Positions 8,892 through 17,723 of a stretch of DNA of 64,000 nucleotides are shown here, in pieces. The position numbers were made by a program, and so were the translations under genes. Origin of the DNA: Seribacter sulfatis (GTDB taxonomy: Bacteria; Verrucomicrobiota; Verrucomicrobiia; Opitutales; Seribacteraceae). Positions within the stretch are counted from its first letter, which is position 1. Every line of letters begins with the position of its first letter. Where the stretch lies: NCBI RefSeq assembly GCF_964187635.1, contig NZ_CAXLMO010000059.1, forward strand, positions 1 to 64,000, given 5' to 3'. A model generated the notes under the pieces. That model was not told the DNA's origin and did not search any database. It saw nothing but the letters and a program-made list of their open reading frames with translations.

Positions 8892-11396
8892 ATGGAAGAA
8901 AAAAAACCTTTACGAAAAAAGAATGGTCGCAAGCTCGCCCGTAGAAGGAAAAGCCTGAAGGAGGGGAGCGAGGATTTAAAATTGTCATCTGGGATTCGAG
9001 GAGTTTGGGAGAATGTGGGAAAGCAAGTATTTTTTACTCTGATTTTTGCCACCTCCATTGTTTTTATCTGTTTCGTTGGACAAGATCCACCTGGATTGCG
9101 CTCATTGGGGGAAGTGGCACCTGAGAATGTTTATTCAGATCGTGCTTTTTCTTTTCAGAGTGAAATTAGAAGAAGGGACGCGGAAGAATGGATTCGTAGC
9201 AGTACTCCCCGTGAGTTTTCTCAGAATATTGCGGGCGAGGAAAGTTTTAAAAAAGCGATGATTCGTTTAGAGGAAGGGCTCGTTTTACTGAGTTCAATGG
9301 ATTTGGAAAGCCAGGTTATCGCACGAGAATCCTTGCGGGATGAATTAGAGGCCAATTTTAATCTCAATGTGAGTCAAGCTGAACTGGATGGTCTTTTTTT
9401 ATGGCGTAACTTTTCTGATCCATCCTCGTTTTTCGAGATTATTAAGGAGCTTCTCGGTAAACTTCATCTAACTGGAGTGGTCAAGTTTCCCTCTGTCGAC
9501 CAGAAATTTCATTCCGAGGCGAATGCTACTCTTTTAATCAATAATACGATGGTGAATCTATCCAATAACCTTATTGTGATCGAAGGCATACAAAACGGTT
9601 TGCGATTTAATCTTGATGCAGAGAGTTTGGCTCCTGATTTCCCCGAACTTTCCCTTTATTTAAATAAATTAAAAGAACATTTAAGCAATGATGGCCCCTT
9701 TCCAGAGACCGGATTGTTACTGGAAGACTTTATTGAGAGCGTAGATGAAAATGCCTCTTTTTCCGCTCAACAGTTCCGTAATGAACTTGCGGGTAATCTT
9801 TCGGTATTTGTCAAAAAAGGTCTTTTCTTACGAGATATCGATCGTGAAGCAACCACAGCTGCACAAAATCGTGCCATCGCCGAGATGGAGCAACCTGTGG
9901 TGATGGTGCAGGAGGGCGATGTCATACTTAAGAAAGGGAGTAAATTAACCGAAAGTGACTTAGAAAAGTTTGGAGAATTTCTTTCCCTCACTGTGGAAGA
10001 CCGAGACCTCTTGCCCAAGAGAATCTTTATTACTGCAGGAACCTTCCTTATTGCCATTTTTTACATCAGTTTGGTACTGCCTAATTTTTGGAGAGATACT
10101 ATCCGTTCTACTATCGTGGCAGTGGCGATACTTTCCAATTTATGTTTGTCCAGGCTAATATTAGAATTGGGATCCACGGATCTGTTTGGGGGAAACACTA
10201 TATTGATCGGCTTAATTCCTTACCTCATCCCGATTGCTTTTGCACCGATGATCGTGATGATTACTGTGGGACCGAGAATGGCTGCACTATCGGCCCTGAT
10301 GACGAGTATCTTTCACGCTACGATGCAAAATGCAGGGATTGAAGCTTTGGCGATTTCTTTAAGTGCGGGTTTGGTCGGTGCTTTTTTCTGCCGGGAAATC
10401 AGGCTTCGGGGAAGTGCTCTCAAGGCAGGAGCTATGGCGGGATTAACGGGGGCGATTTTAGCACTCGGTATTGGCTTTGCCTCGGGAGGATGGGGGGTAG
10501 CTTCGGTTAATCATGCGTTGGCATCATTAGTAATGGGAGTTCTCACCGGTGGTCTTGTGCTCACTGCAATGCCCTTAATTGAGCACATTTTTAAAGTTGC
10601 GACCGATGCTACTTTATTTGAGTTAACTGATTTTAATCATCCGCTTCTTCGTAAAATGCAGGTCGAAGCCCCGGGTACCTATCACCATAGCTTAATGGTG
10701 GCTAATTTGTCGGAAAATGCGGCTGTTGCGGTAGGTGCAAATCCAATTTTATGTAGAGCATGTTCTCTATTTCATGATATCGGAAAGATGGCGCAGCCTC
10801 ATTATTTTACTGAGAATCAAGGTGAATTCGGAAACCCCCACAATAGGCAGAATCCCGCCATGAGTGCTTTAATCATAAAAAGCCACGTGAAAGAAGGGAT
10901 TGAAATGGCAAGGGAAAGTGGACTGCCCAAGATTTTTAGAGATGTGATTAGGCAACACCACGGGACCACGCTGGTGAAATACTTTTACCACCAGGCGAAG
11001 CAAAAAATTAAACAGGAAAAACTGCCTTATGGGGAACTTGATACCGAAGAACCCGATGAGTCCACTTATCGCTATGATGGCCCTAAGCCCCGCTTTAAGG
11101 AAAGCGCGATTATTTTCTTTGCTGATTCGGTAGAGGCTGCTGCGAGAAGTCTGCCTAAAGTTACTCAGCATAGTGTGGAAGAATTACTAGAAAGTATTTT
11201 CCATGACCGGTTGGAAGACAGGCAATTAGATGAATGCCCTTTAACCCTGGAGGAGGTCGCTAAAATCAAAAAAAGTTTTATCAAAACCACATTGAATATG
11301 CTTCATACTCGAATTGAATATCCTGAGGAAGAAAAGAATGCAAAGTCTCCGGGCCGTGATAGTTCGTCCCCTTTTAGTGATCAATCAAAAAAATGA
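8892..11396 (+). CDS. pgpH: PgpH-type 7TM-HD phosphodiesterase
   Basis: 834 residues. A basic cytoplasmic tail (residues 1-40), one membrane helix (VFFTLIFATSIVFICFV), and a large extracytoplasmic 7TMR-HDED region (to about 375) are followed by a bundle of membrane helices (about 380-560) and a C-terminal HD domain with YHHSLMVANLSE, then FHDIGKM, and further histidines (HNRQNPAMSALIIKSHVKEG; RQHHGT). This is the layout of PgpH (YqfF), which hydrolyses cyclic di-AMP. Activity on c-di-AMP is inferred from the family; no diadenylate cyclase gene lies in the window. The 3' end overlaps ybeY by 59 nt, indicating co-expression. The position between phoH and ybeY is the classical gene order. Confidence 0.88.
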   Translation: MEEKKPLRKKNGRKLARRRKSLKEGSEDLKLSSGIRGVWENVGKQVFFTLIFATSIVFICFVGQDPPGLRSLGEVAPENVYSDRAFSFQSEIRRRDAEEWIRSSTPREFSQNIAGEESFKKAMIRLEEGLVLLSSMDLESQVIARESLRDELEANFNLNVSQAELDGLFLWRNFSDPSSFFEIIKELLGKLHLTGVVKFPSVDQKFHSEANATLLINNTMVNLSNNLIVIEGIQNGLRFNLDAESLAPDFPELSLYLNKLKEHLSNDGPFPETGLLLEDFIESVDENASFSAQQFRNELAGNLSVFVKKGLFLRDIDREATTAAQNRAIAEMEQPVVMVQEGDVILKKGSKLTESDLEKFGEFLSLTVEDRDLLPKRIFITAGTFLIAIFYISLVLPNFWRDTIRSTIVAVAILSNLCLSRLILELGSTDLFGGNTILIGLIPYLIPIAFAPMIVMITVGPRMAALSALMTSIFHATMQNAGIEALAISLSAGLVGAFFCREIRLRGSALKAGAMAGLTGAILALGIGFASGGWGVASVNHALASLVMGVLTGGLVLTAMPLIEHIFKVATDATLFELTDFNHPLLRKMQVEAPGTYHHSLMVANLSENAAVAVGANPILCRACSLFHDIGKMAQPHYFTENQGEFGNPHNRQNPAMSALIIKSHVKEGIEMARESGLPKIFRDVIRQHHGTTLVKYFYHQAKQKIKQEKLPYGELDTEEPDESTYRYDGPKPRFKESAIIFFADSVEAAARSLPKVTQHSVEELLESIFHDRLEDRQLDECPLTLEEVAKIKKSFIKTTLNMLHTRIEYPEEEKNAKSPGRDSSSPFSDQSKK

Positions 11397-11874
11397 TAAA
11401 ATTTTGATCACGATCGAGTATACCAATTTACATCCTGCACTTTCATATACTGAGGATAAGTTAAATAAGTTTTTTCAACGAATTTTTTTAATTCACGAAA
11501 ATATGTCGAATGGCGTGCTTTCAGTAGCTTTTTTAAATAAAGCCGAACATTCAAAGCTTCACGGTGATTTTCTTCAGGATTATCGTCCTACCGATGTAAT
11601 TACTTTTCCCGCAGATCCTGAAAATGAAATGGTGGGTGAAATATGTGTGTCAGTGGACCAAGCGAGAGAAGAGGCAGAAAGCCGTGATCTGACTCTAGAG
11701 AAAGAACTCAGCCTTTATTTAATCCACGGTTGGTTACACCTTGTTGGGTTTGATGACCGGAATGACACCGATCGAAAAAATATGCGTATTGAGGAGGCAA
11801 ATGCATTGGCTATTGTTGAGAAAGATTCGCTTTGGCCTAATTTTCTTCTCGCACCCCAATCTTTTGAGGTTTAG
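11338..11874 (+). CDS. ybeY: Endoribonuclease YbeY
   Basis: YbeY is a single-strand RNase needed for 16S rRNA 3'-end maturation and ribosome quality control. Family motifs are clear: DYRPTDVITFP, GEICVSVDQAREEA and the metal site HGWLHLVGFDD. The canonical site is HxxxHxxxxxH; here the third ligand is Asp, a change I also associate with some Bacteroidetes homologues, so it is probably active. I chose the ATG at 11338 because GAGG (11325-11328) lies 9 nt upstream, one of few good Shine-Dalgarno sequences in the window. Upstream TTG (11314) and downstream GTG (11356, 11377) starts are alternatives. The gene overlaps the end of pgpH by 59 nt in another frame. Confidence 0.88.
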   Translation: MQSLRAVIVRPLLVINQKNDKILITIEYTNLHPALSYTEDKLNKFFQRIFLIHENMSNGVLSVAFLNKAEHSKLHGDFLQDYRPTDVITFPADPENEMVGEICVSVDQAREEAESRDLTLEKELSLYLIHGWLHLVGFDDRNDTDRKNMRIEEANALAIVEKDSLWPNFLLAPQSFEV

Positions 11875-11883
11875 CGAAGAGAA

Positions 11884-12651
11884 GTGACAACTAAAATCGC
11901 ACCATTCTCGAGAAAGTTCCGGAACGCATTTCTTACTGGATTACTTATTTTCTTACCCCTGGGAACAACAATATTTGTTCTCGATTTTTTATTAAACCTT
12001 TTTAAGGAGCCGGTTACTCGATTGTTTAGCCAGTTGGGCTTAGGAGAGGAAAGTTTTTTCTTTGGACTTGAATCCTTACTTGGATTGTTGGGGTTAATTG
12101 TGGGGGTGTTATCATTAACCATCCTTGGTTTTTTATCTAATTATGTATTAGGGAAGTTTTTTATTTCATCGGCTGAAAAAGTACTGGGAAAAGTACCCTT
12201 TATTAATACTGTCTACCACTCGGTTAAGCAGATCGTGGAAACTTTTGGGAAAGAAAATCGAGCCGTTTTTAAAGAAGTGGTACTGGTTGAGTATCCCAGA
12301 CCTGACTGCTATGTGCTCGGTTTTTTAACCAACGATGCATCGGGGGAGACTGTTGAAGTAATTGGGAAACCACTGACTAATGTTTTTGTGCCCACTACTC
12401 CCAACCCCACAAGTGGATTTCTACTTATGCTTCCTCCCGAAGATATTTACCGATTGAGTATTTCAGTGGGTGATGGGATGAAGATGTTAATTTCTGGAGG
12501 CGCTGTTATCCCACCCTCCACCGTCAAAGCATTAAAAGAGGAGGAAGAGCAAAAACCTTCGCCGTCCAAAAAGAGTAGCCCGTCGAAGAAAAATACTCCT
12601 CGTTCTGGAACCCGCAAAACCACGAAGAAACCTCCTGTTTCTAAGGATTAA
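11884..12651 (+). CDS. DUF502 membrane protein
   Basis: 255 residues with a GTG start 9 bp after ybeY. Two membrane helices (about 15-37 and 58-88) are followed by a soluble domain with the DUF502 signatures GKVPFINTVYHSVKQIVETF, VLVEYPR, GFLTN, VFVPTTPNPTSGFLLMLP and SGGAVIPP. The role of DUF502 is unknown; it occurs in bacteria and plant plastids. The last 40 residues are a Lys/Ser/Pro-rich tail (PSKKSSPSKKNTPRSGTR) that is not part of the domain and is probably disordered. Its place after ybeY and 6 bp before the RecO-like gene suggests one transcript. Confidence 0.8.
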   Translation: MTTKIAPFSRKFRNAFLTGLLIFLPLGTTIFVLDFLLNLFKEPVTRLFSQLGLGEESFFFGLESLLGLLGLIVGVLSLTILGFLSNYVLGKFFISSAEKVLGKVPFINTVYHSVKQIVETFGKENRAVFKEVVLVEYPRPDCYVLGFLTNDASGETVEVIGKPLTNVFVPTTPNPTSGFLLMLPPEDIYRLSISVGDGMKMLISGGAVIPPSTVKALKEEEEQKPSPSKKSSPSKKNTPRSGTRKTTKKPPVSKD

Positions 12652-12657
12652 ATTGCG

Positions 12658-13272
12658 ATGCCGTCTCCTGTCCAAGCAATGGAGGGCACGATACTTGACC
12701 GAGTCGAAACGGGCGAGTCACATCTTCGAATATCATTATTCTCTGGACGGTATGGCTTGCGAGTCGTCTTATTTCGGCTGAGTAAAAAGGTACTTTCTCA
12801 ACCGCCCCCCGACCTTTTTGATGAGGTTGAATTGGTCACCAGGCAATCGAGCGATGGTCAAGGACTTCCATTTGTAAAGGATTTCCAAATCTTATCCAAG
12901 AGGCCGGAAATCGCACACAATCACTTTCGCTTTCAAGTGGCCTCTTCCCTCGCTCGTTTATTTTTGGACAATGGTTCTCACCTTCAGGACACTTTGCCTT
13001 TTGGAACCCTTTTTATTCGTTCTCTTACCGCATTGCAAAAAGGATTAGATCCGACTTTAATTTGGCTTAAGACACTATTTCAGTTTGGAAGGCTAGAAGG
13101 ATTACCAGTCAAGCAAGATTGGTTAGCAAACCTTGAACAGAAAGAAAAAGAACTAGCAACCTTTGTGTTGATTACTTCATTAGCGAAACAAGACCCTAAA
13201 AAGGAGTTAGTTTTAAACCTAATCCATTCGTTGCGTGCATGGTTGAATTCAGAAACGGAACTTCGCTGTTAA
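12658..13272 (+). CDS. recO: Divergent RecO-like DNA repair protein
   Basis: 204 residues. The N-terminus (MEGTILDRVETGESHLRISL, then GLRVVLFRLSKK) follows the RecO OB-fold pattern (GIVL...GESD.ilt.fT...G....varG). The rest is helical, with HNHFRFQVASSLARLFLDNG and PFGTLFIRSLTALQKG. RecO loads RecA on SSB-coated DNA together with RecR and RecF. The usual cysteine cluster of the RecO zinc finger is absent and the protein is shorter than the typical 230-250 residues, so this is a reduced variant. It follows DUF502 by 6 bp; recF and ruvC lie a few kilobases downstream. Start at the first ATG; an internal ATG (codon 8) is possible. The name rests on fold pattern more than on strong motifs. Confidence 0.6.
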   Translation: MPSPVQAMEGTILDRVETGESHLRISLFSGRYGLRVVLFRLSKKVLSQPPPDLFDEVELVTRQSSDGQGLPFVKDFQILSKRPEIAHNHFRFQVASSLARLFLDNGSHLQDTLPFGTLFIRSLTALQKGLDPTLIWLKTLFQFGRLEGLPVKQDWLANLEQKEKELATFVLITSLAKQDPKKELVLNLIHSLRAWLNSETELRC

Positions 13273-13389
13273 TCGTAAAGCCAATGAAGCTTAAAAAATC
13301 TCTTTTCAATGTTTATTGAAGTTGAGCAGAAAGAGTTAAAGTAAGTCATTATCTCATTCTTCACTCTCAACCCTTGCCAAAAGTATTTT

Positions 13390-13405
13390 CCTTTTCTAGA
13401 AAAGG
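13390..13405. promoter_or_regulatory. 16-bp perfect palindrome upstream of yjbQ
   Basis: CCTTTTCTAGAAAAGG is an exact inverted repeat centred on CTAG, ending 17 bp before the yjbQ ATG. It lacks a T-tract, so it reads more like an operator than a terminator. A regulator is not identifiable. The rest of the 150-bp gap holds only a short stem at 13305-13320. Confidence 0.35.
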
Positions 13406-13422
13406 GAAAGTATTCTTTTAAA

Positions 13423-13842
13423 ATGGCAGTGTATAAAAAAGATTGGAACTACAAAACAAAAGGAAAAGGAACATATGAAATTACCGAAGAGGTAGAACTT
13501 GGGTTAAATGATTCAGGTCTTTCCGATGGCGTCGTTTCAGTTTTTGTCCGACACACTAGTTGTAGTCTTGTACTAATGGAGAATGCGGACCCGACTGCTC
13601 GATTGGATTTGGAAAATTTCATGGAGAACCTTGTGCCGGAAGATTATCCTGACTTTGTTCATACACTAGAAGGTCCAGATGATATGCCTTCCCATGTAAA
13701 GATGGCTTTAACCCGAACGAGTGAAACTATCCCATTTACAAATGGTAGGCTTGATCTCGGTACTTGGCAGGGGCTTTTTTTGTGGGAACATCGCAGTGCC
13801 CCTCATTCACGAACGCTTATCTTTAGTTATATTGGAGAATAA
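13423..13842 (+). CDS. yjbQ: YjbQ family protein (UPF0047)
   Basis: 139 residues, full length for UPF0047. Diagnostic stretches are VFVRHTSCSLVLMENADP, VPEDYPDFVHTLEGPDDMPS, HVKMALTRTSETIPFTNGR, LDLGTWQGLFLWEHR. The family has weak thiamin-phosphate synthase activity reported in E. coli, but its real role is unsettled. The invariant histidine and aspartate residues of the trimer active site (HTSCS, DMPSH) are present. Its stop codon directly abuts the ATG of the LysM lipoprotein gene, so the two are co-transcribed. The gene may be controlled through the palindrome just upstream. Confidence 0.9.
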   Translation: MAVYKKDWNYKTKGKGTYEITEEVELGLNDSGLSDGVVSVFVRHTSCSLVLMENADPTARLDLENFMENLVPEDYPDFVHTLEGPDDMPSHVKMALTRTSETIPFTNGRLDLGTWQGLFLWEHRSAPHSRTLIFSYIGE

Positions 13843-14592
13843 ATGAGAGATTATTTTTGTAAATTTTTAAACATTATCTTACTCACACTTCTTGTGGGGG
13901 CATGCAGTCAAAGTGGTCCAATAGTGGATGAGGAAGAAGATGCAGCGTTTCAACGCGGTCGTTCCTTCTTAAAAGTAGGAAAAGAGGAAGAGGCATTAGA
14001 CGAGTTCCTCTCTGTTACCCGTCGAGCGATGAATTCTCCCAATTCTCACCTTGAGGCCGGCCGGTTATTTCTAACACTTGACTCCCGAAAAGATCCAATT
14101 GCTGCAATTTATCATTTTAGAAGATTTCTCTTACTTGAAAACGAGTCACGAGAAGCACCAAAGGTTAGGCAATTAATTGTAACTGCAGAGCATGAAATCA
14201 TTCGAGAACTTCCCGGCGAACCTTATTCTGACCTACTCGATTCGTTATCATTAAAAAAAGAAAATGATCGATTAACAAGAGAGATCGCAGACCTTCGGGC
14301 AAGTCAAGGGCTTCCATTAAATTCGAGACAGATTAGTACTACCAAGTCAGAAAATGTTACACCCAGACTACCCATTGCACTTCCTCCCAAGCCAAAGACC
14401 AGTCCCACTGTTCGAGCACGAACCTATACCGTACAACAAGGGGATAGTTTATATGCAATTAGTAGGAAACTTTACGGGGATTCCTCCCATATTGATCGAA
14501 TATTTCAAGCCAATCGAAAATCTCTGCCGAGTAAGGATAGTTTAAAGTTAGGCCAAGTTTTAGTAATTCCCTCAATTCCGCCTTCTCGTTAG
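13843..14592 (+). CDS. Lipoprotein with TPR-like helices and C-terminal LysM
   Basis: 249 residues. The signal peptide ends in a lipobox, LLVGAC (Cys at about residue 21), so it is a predicted outer- or inner-membrane lipoprotein. A helical region (about 35-125) resembles TPR pairs (QRGRSFLKVGKEEEALDEFL; EAGRLFLTLDSRKDPIAAIY). A coiled-coil segment (KKENDRLTREIADLRASQ, about 145-160) and a Pro-rich linker follow. The C-terminus is a LysM domain, RTYTVQQGDSLYAISRKLYG to KLGQVLVIP, that binds peptidoglycan. This suggests a cell-wall-attached scaffold rather than an enzyme. It starts immediately after the yjbQ stop and ends 3 bp before the cysteine desulfurase gene. Confidence 0.8.
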   Translation: MRDYFCKFLNIILLTLLVGACSQSGPIVDEEEDAAFQRGRSFLKVGKEEEALDEFLSVTRRAMNSPNSHLEAGRLFLTLDSRKDPIAAIYHFRRFLLLENESREAPKVRQLIVTAEHEIIRELPGEPYSDLLDSLSLKKENDRLTREIADLRASQGLPLNSRQISTTKSENVTPRLPIALPPKPKTSPTVRARTYTVQQGDSLYAISRKLYGDSSHIDRIFQANRKSLPSKDSLKLGQVLVIPSIPPSR

Positions 14593-14595
14593 TTA

Positions 14596-15750
14596 ATGAG
14601 TGTTGAAATGGCGTATTTTGATAACAACGCGACCACTTCGATTAGCGAAAATGCTTTAGAGGTTTATCGCAGGGCACTTGCGGAAGATTGGCATAATCCA
14701 TCTTCTCCCTACCGGTCGAGTGCCCGAATTCGTGCGAGGATGGAATTAGACCGGGAAGAATTGGCGAAAGATCTTGGATTAAAAAAAGAAGAAATTATTT
14801 TTACCTCTGGTGCAACGGAGGCAAATAATGGAGTGTTTGCTCATTTTGCGACCCAAGCGAATGCTGGTTTATGCTGCCTCGTTTCACCTTTTGAACACCC
14901 CAGCATTCTTGAACCTGCAAGGTATTGGTTTAAGGACAAAATAAGATACCTTCCCATTGATCAGGAGGGAAGGGTGGTGCTTGAAAATATTGAAAATCTT
15001 TTGAGTGAAAATAATATTTGTTTTGTTTCTCTTATGGCAGCAAATAATGAAACTGGCGTCCTTCAACCATGGAAAGAGTTGGCAGAGATTTGTTTTTCAA
15101 AAGGTGTTTTCTTTCACTGTGATGCGACTCAATGGATTGGTAAATTACCCAGTGATGATTTTGATCTATGCTCCTCTTTTTCTGTCAGTGCGCACAAGTT
15201 TTCAGGTCCTAAGGGCGTTGGATGGTTTGCAAGTAAAGAACCAATCAGTATGCAATTAGGAGGAGAGCAGGAAATGTCAAAGCGTGGAGGGACAGAAAAT
15301 TATCCGGCAATCACCTCTATGCTTACCGCGTGGAAAGAGGTTCGATTTCAGCTAAATTCTCCGGGCAACCGGACAGAATGGAGGGATCAATTTGAGAAGA
15401 GCTTAATCAATTTAATTCCGGCAGTGAAAATTCTGGGTTTAAATAGTCCACGCCTCTGGAATACTTCAATGTTTGTACTTCCCGATTTCGAAAATTTAAG
15501 TTGGGTCGGGAAATTAGATAAACTAGGTTTTTCAGTTTCCACGGGGTCTGCCTGTTCCACCGGTAAGGCAGGGCATTCAGGGATCGCTCAATCGATGGGT
15601 TTGTCGACGAGTGAAGTTCGAAGGTTAATTCGGGTAAGTTCGTATTGGGAGCACGGGGAAAGTGATTGGGTCAATCTGCTTTCTGCTTTTGAGCAAGTGA
15701 GTAAAGAACTTCATCAGGAAGGGGCGTATTCATCTGTTATCTCTTTTTAA
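14596..15750 (+). CDS. Class V aminotransferase, cysteine desulfurase type
   Basis: 384 residues. PLP fold-type I motifs: YFDNNATTSISENAL at the N-terminus, TSGATEANN, AANNETGVLQPW, HCDATQWIGK, the PLP-lysine loop SVSAHKFSGPKG, RGGTENYPAI, and the mobile catalytic-cysteine loop STGSACSTGKAGHS. This fits NifS/IscS-type cysteine desulfurase, which moves sulfur from cysteine to Fe-S or tRNA-thiolation partners. No iscU, sufE or thiI neighbour is present, so the acceptor cannot be told and I give no symbol. It lies between the LysM lipoprotein (3 bp) and recF (8 bp), apparently in one operon. Confidence 0.87.
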   Translation: MSVEMAYFDNNATTSISENALEVYRRALAEDWHNPSSPYRSSARIRARMELDREELAKDLGLKKEEIIFTSGATEANNGVFAHFATQANAGLCCLVSPFEHPSILEPARYWFKDKIRYLPIDQEGRVVLENIENLLSENNICFVSLMAANNETGVLQPWKELAEICFSKGVFFHCDATQWIGKLPSDDFDLCSSFSVSAHKFSGPKGVGWFASKEPISMQLGGEQEMSKRGGTENYPAITSMLTAWKEVRFQLNSPGNRTEWRDQFEKSLINLIPAVKILGLNSPRLWNTSMFVLPDFENLSWVGKLDKLGFSVSTGSACSTGKAGHSGIAQSMGLSTSEVRRLIRVSSYWEHGESDWVNLLSAFEQVSKELHQEGAYSSVISF

Positions 15751-15758
15751 AATAGTAA

Positions 15759-16838
15759 GTGCGCCTTCTTGATTTAAATTTAGAAAATTTTCGGAACATT
15801 GAATCTGCAAATTTAACTTTTTCCGGAAATCATGTTTTCTTTATTGGAGCAAATGGACAGGGAAAAACAAATTTGTTAGAAGCAATTGGGATTTCCTCGA
15901 ATTTAAGATCTTTCCGGAAATCTGGTATGGATGGCTTGGTTCGGGTGGGAACGAAAACCAGTAGGCTTTTCTTTCGCTTTAAAGATGAGAAAGAAGAGGA
16001 CCGAGAAACCTTATTTCAGTTTCACGATAAAGGTGAAAAGCAACTTGAAGTAGATGGAGAGAAAATTAAGCGTTTTTCGGATTACCTGGGTGAATTTCCT
16101 GCAGTTACTTTTTCTTCGAGAGATTTTAGGTTAGTTCGAGAGGGCCCGTCCGATCGGAGAAAATGGCTTGATTTACTTTTATCCTCCTCCTCGGCTGAAT
16201 ATTTCGAGGCTTTAAAAATTTATCATCGATCATTACGCGAACGTAATGCTTTGCTCAAGAAGGGCGGGGGAGATAGGGAATTAGATGCCTTTGAACAAAG
16301 TTTAATTCCAAATGCCTATCGAATTTACCAATTTCGTTTACAAGCATTACCGATTATTTCGGAAACTCTGTCTTTTTACTACGAATCTCTTTCAAACGGC
16401 TTGGAAAAGGCGAGTGTACTGTATCGACCGGATCTGGAACTTTCTACATTGGCAGATTTTTCAAATCGATTGCTGAATGAGCGAATGAAAGACCGCCAAT
16501 TTGGAACGACCCGCAGGGGACCACACCGGGATGACTTCGAATTCCTTTTGGATGGAAAAGATGCTCGTAATTTTGCTTCTGAAGGCCAGCAACGTGGCTT
16601 GGTCTTGGGCTTACGGTTTGCGGAGTTTGAATATTTGAAAAAGAGTCTTTCTCGTACACCAATCTTATTAATCGACGATGTTCTTGGAGAATTAGATGAA
16701 AAGAGAAAGGCCAATTTTAAAGACCTTCTTCCCCTCAAAACACAGGTTTTTGCTACCGGTACTAGTTTTCCAACTACTGATGAGAAAAGTAACTGGGAAT
16801 CTTTTCAAGTAGATGCAGGTAAATTTGTAAAAAACTAG
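15759..16838 (+). CDS. recF: DNA replication and repair protein RecF
   Basis: 359 residues with a GTG start. It begins RLLDLNLENFRNIESANLTF, then the Walker A FIGANGQGKTNLLEAIG (about 28-44). RecF-specific segments are FSSRDFRLVREGPSDRRKWL, the ABC signature region EGQQRGLVLGLRFAEF and Walker B PILLIDDVLGELDEKRK. RecF is an SMC-like ATPase that with RecO and RecR directs RecA loading at gaps. It is not next to dnaA or dnaN but downstream of a cysteine desulfurase by 8 bp. A recO-like gene lies about 2.5 kb upstream. Start choice rests on the standard N-terminal motif beginning right at the GTG. Confidence 0.93.
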   Translation: MRLLDLNLENFRNIESANLTFSGNHVFFIGANGQGKTNLLEAIGISSNLRSFRKSGMDGLVRVGTKTSRLFFRFKDEKEEDRETLFQFHDKGEKQLEVDGEKIKRFSDYLGEFPAVTFSSRDFRLVREGPSDRRKWLDLLLSSSSAEYFEALKIYHRSLRERNALLKKGGGDRELDAFEQSLIPNAYRIYQFRLQALPIISETLSFYYESLSNGLEKASVLYRPDLELSTLADFSNRLLNERMKDRQFGTTRRGPHRDDFEFLLDGKDARNFASEGQQRGLVLGLRFAEFEYLKKSLSRTPILLIDDVLGELDEKRKANFKDLLPLKTQVFATGTSFPTTDEKSNWESFQVDAGKFVKN

Positions 16839-16909
16839 GTTTTTTCCAAAAAAACTCCATTTTCTTGATTTCCTAAATGTTTGATGTTTCGTAAAGTGAA
16901 TTAATATTT

Positions 16910-17710
16910 ATGGAAGTCCTTACAATCACCCATTGGTCCCTGTTAGGTTTAGGCTCCCTCATTATGGGCATGAGTAAAGGAGGCTTGCCCGGCGCTGGAA
17001 ATCTAACGGTGGCAATCTATGCCCTGGTATTAGAGGACGCATTGGGTCCAATCGGGGTCCCTTTGTCGGTTGGATTGCTTCTTCCTGTTCTCATATCGGC
17101 CGATCTCACTGCCACGCTGGTTTATCGAAAGCATACTGATTGGAATTTTATTATTCGCTTACTCCCCTGTTTTATTATTGGTACAATTATTGGTTGGTGG
17201 GTCTTTGATTATTTTCAAGGTGGAGATGATCGAGTTAGGCAATTGAAGTATGTAATTGGAGGTATCTTGCTGAGTATGACTGCACTTCATTTTTTCGTCA
17301 AAATTCGAAAAGGGATGACAAGAAATAAGCAAAAAGAGCAAGGAGAAATACCCAAAGGTTCAATTCTGCTCGGTCTTATTTTTGGCTTGCTTGGAGGGGT
17401 TGCTACTATGTTAGCCAATGCCGCTGGACCCATTGCTCAACTTTATCTTTTAGCAATGGCACTTCCAAAATATGCCTTTATTGGAACATCCGCCTGGTTA
17501 TTTCTCATCGTAAATGTGATCAAGATTCCATTTATGATCGATCTCGAAATTATTACTCTTGATTCAATGTCCGTGAGTTGGTGGATGTTTATTCCCGCGA
17601 TGATAGGAGCAGCAATTGCTCCGTTGATTGTACAGTATATCAACCAAACTTTATTTGAACGAATGGTTTGGTTTTTCATCGTACTTGCAGGAATTCGGAT
17701 GATTCTTTAG
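16910..17710 (+). CDS. TauE/SafE family sulfite exporter-like permease
   Basis: 266 residues with about eight membrane helices in two homologous halves. The half-repeat signatures are GLGSLIMGMSKGGLPGAGNL near the N-terminus and GLIFGLLGGVATMLANAAGP in the middle. The family exports sulfite, sulfoacetate or related organosulfur anions across the inner membrane. Substrate cannot be read from sequence; the nearby cysteine desulfurase is a weak sulfur link only. The 71-bp gap upstream has A/T-rich sequence ending TTAATATTT before the ATG. Downstream, ruvC follows by 13 bp. Confidence 0.85.
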   Translation: MEVLTITHWSLLGLGSLIMGMSKGGLPGAGNLTVAIYALVLEDALGPIGVPLSVGLLLPVLISADLTATLVYRKHTDWNFIIRLLPCFIIGTIIGWWVFDYFQGGDDRVRQLKYVIGGILLSMTALHFFVKIRKGMTRNKQKEQGEIPKGSILLGLIFGLLGGVATMLANAAGPIAQLYLLAMALPKYAFIGTSAWLFLIVNVIKIPFMIDLEIITLDSMSVSWWMFIPAMIGAAIAPLIVQYINQTLFERMVWFFIVLAGIRMIL

Positions 17711-17723
17711 TTAAAGGAAATAT

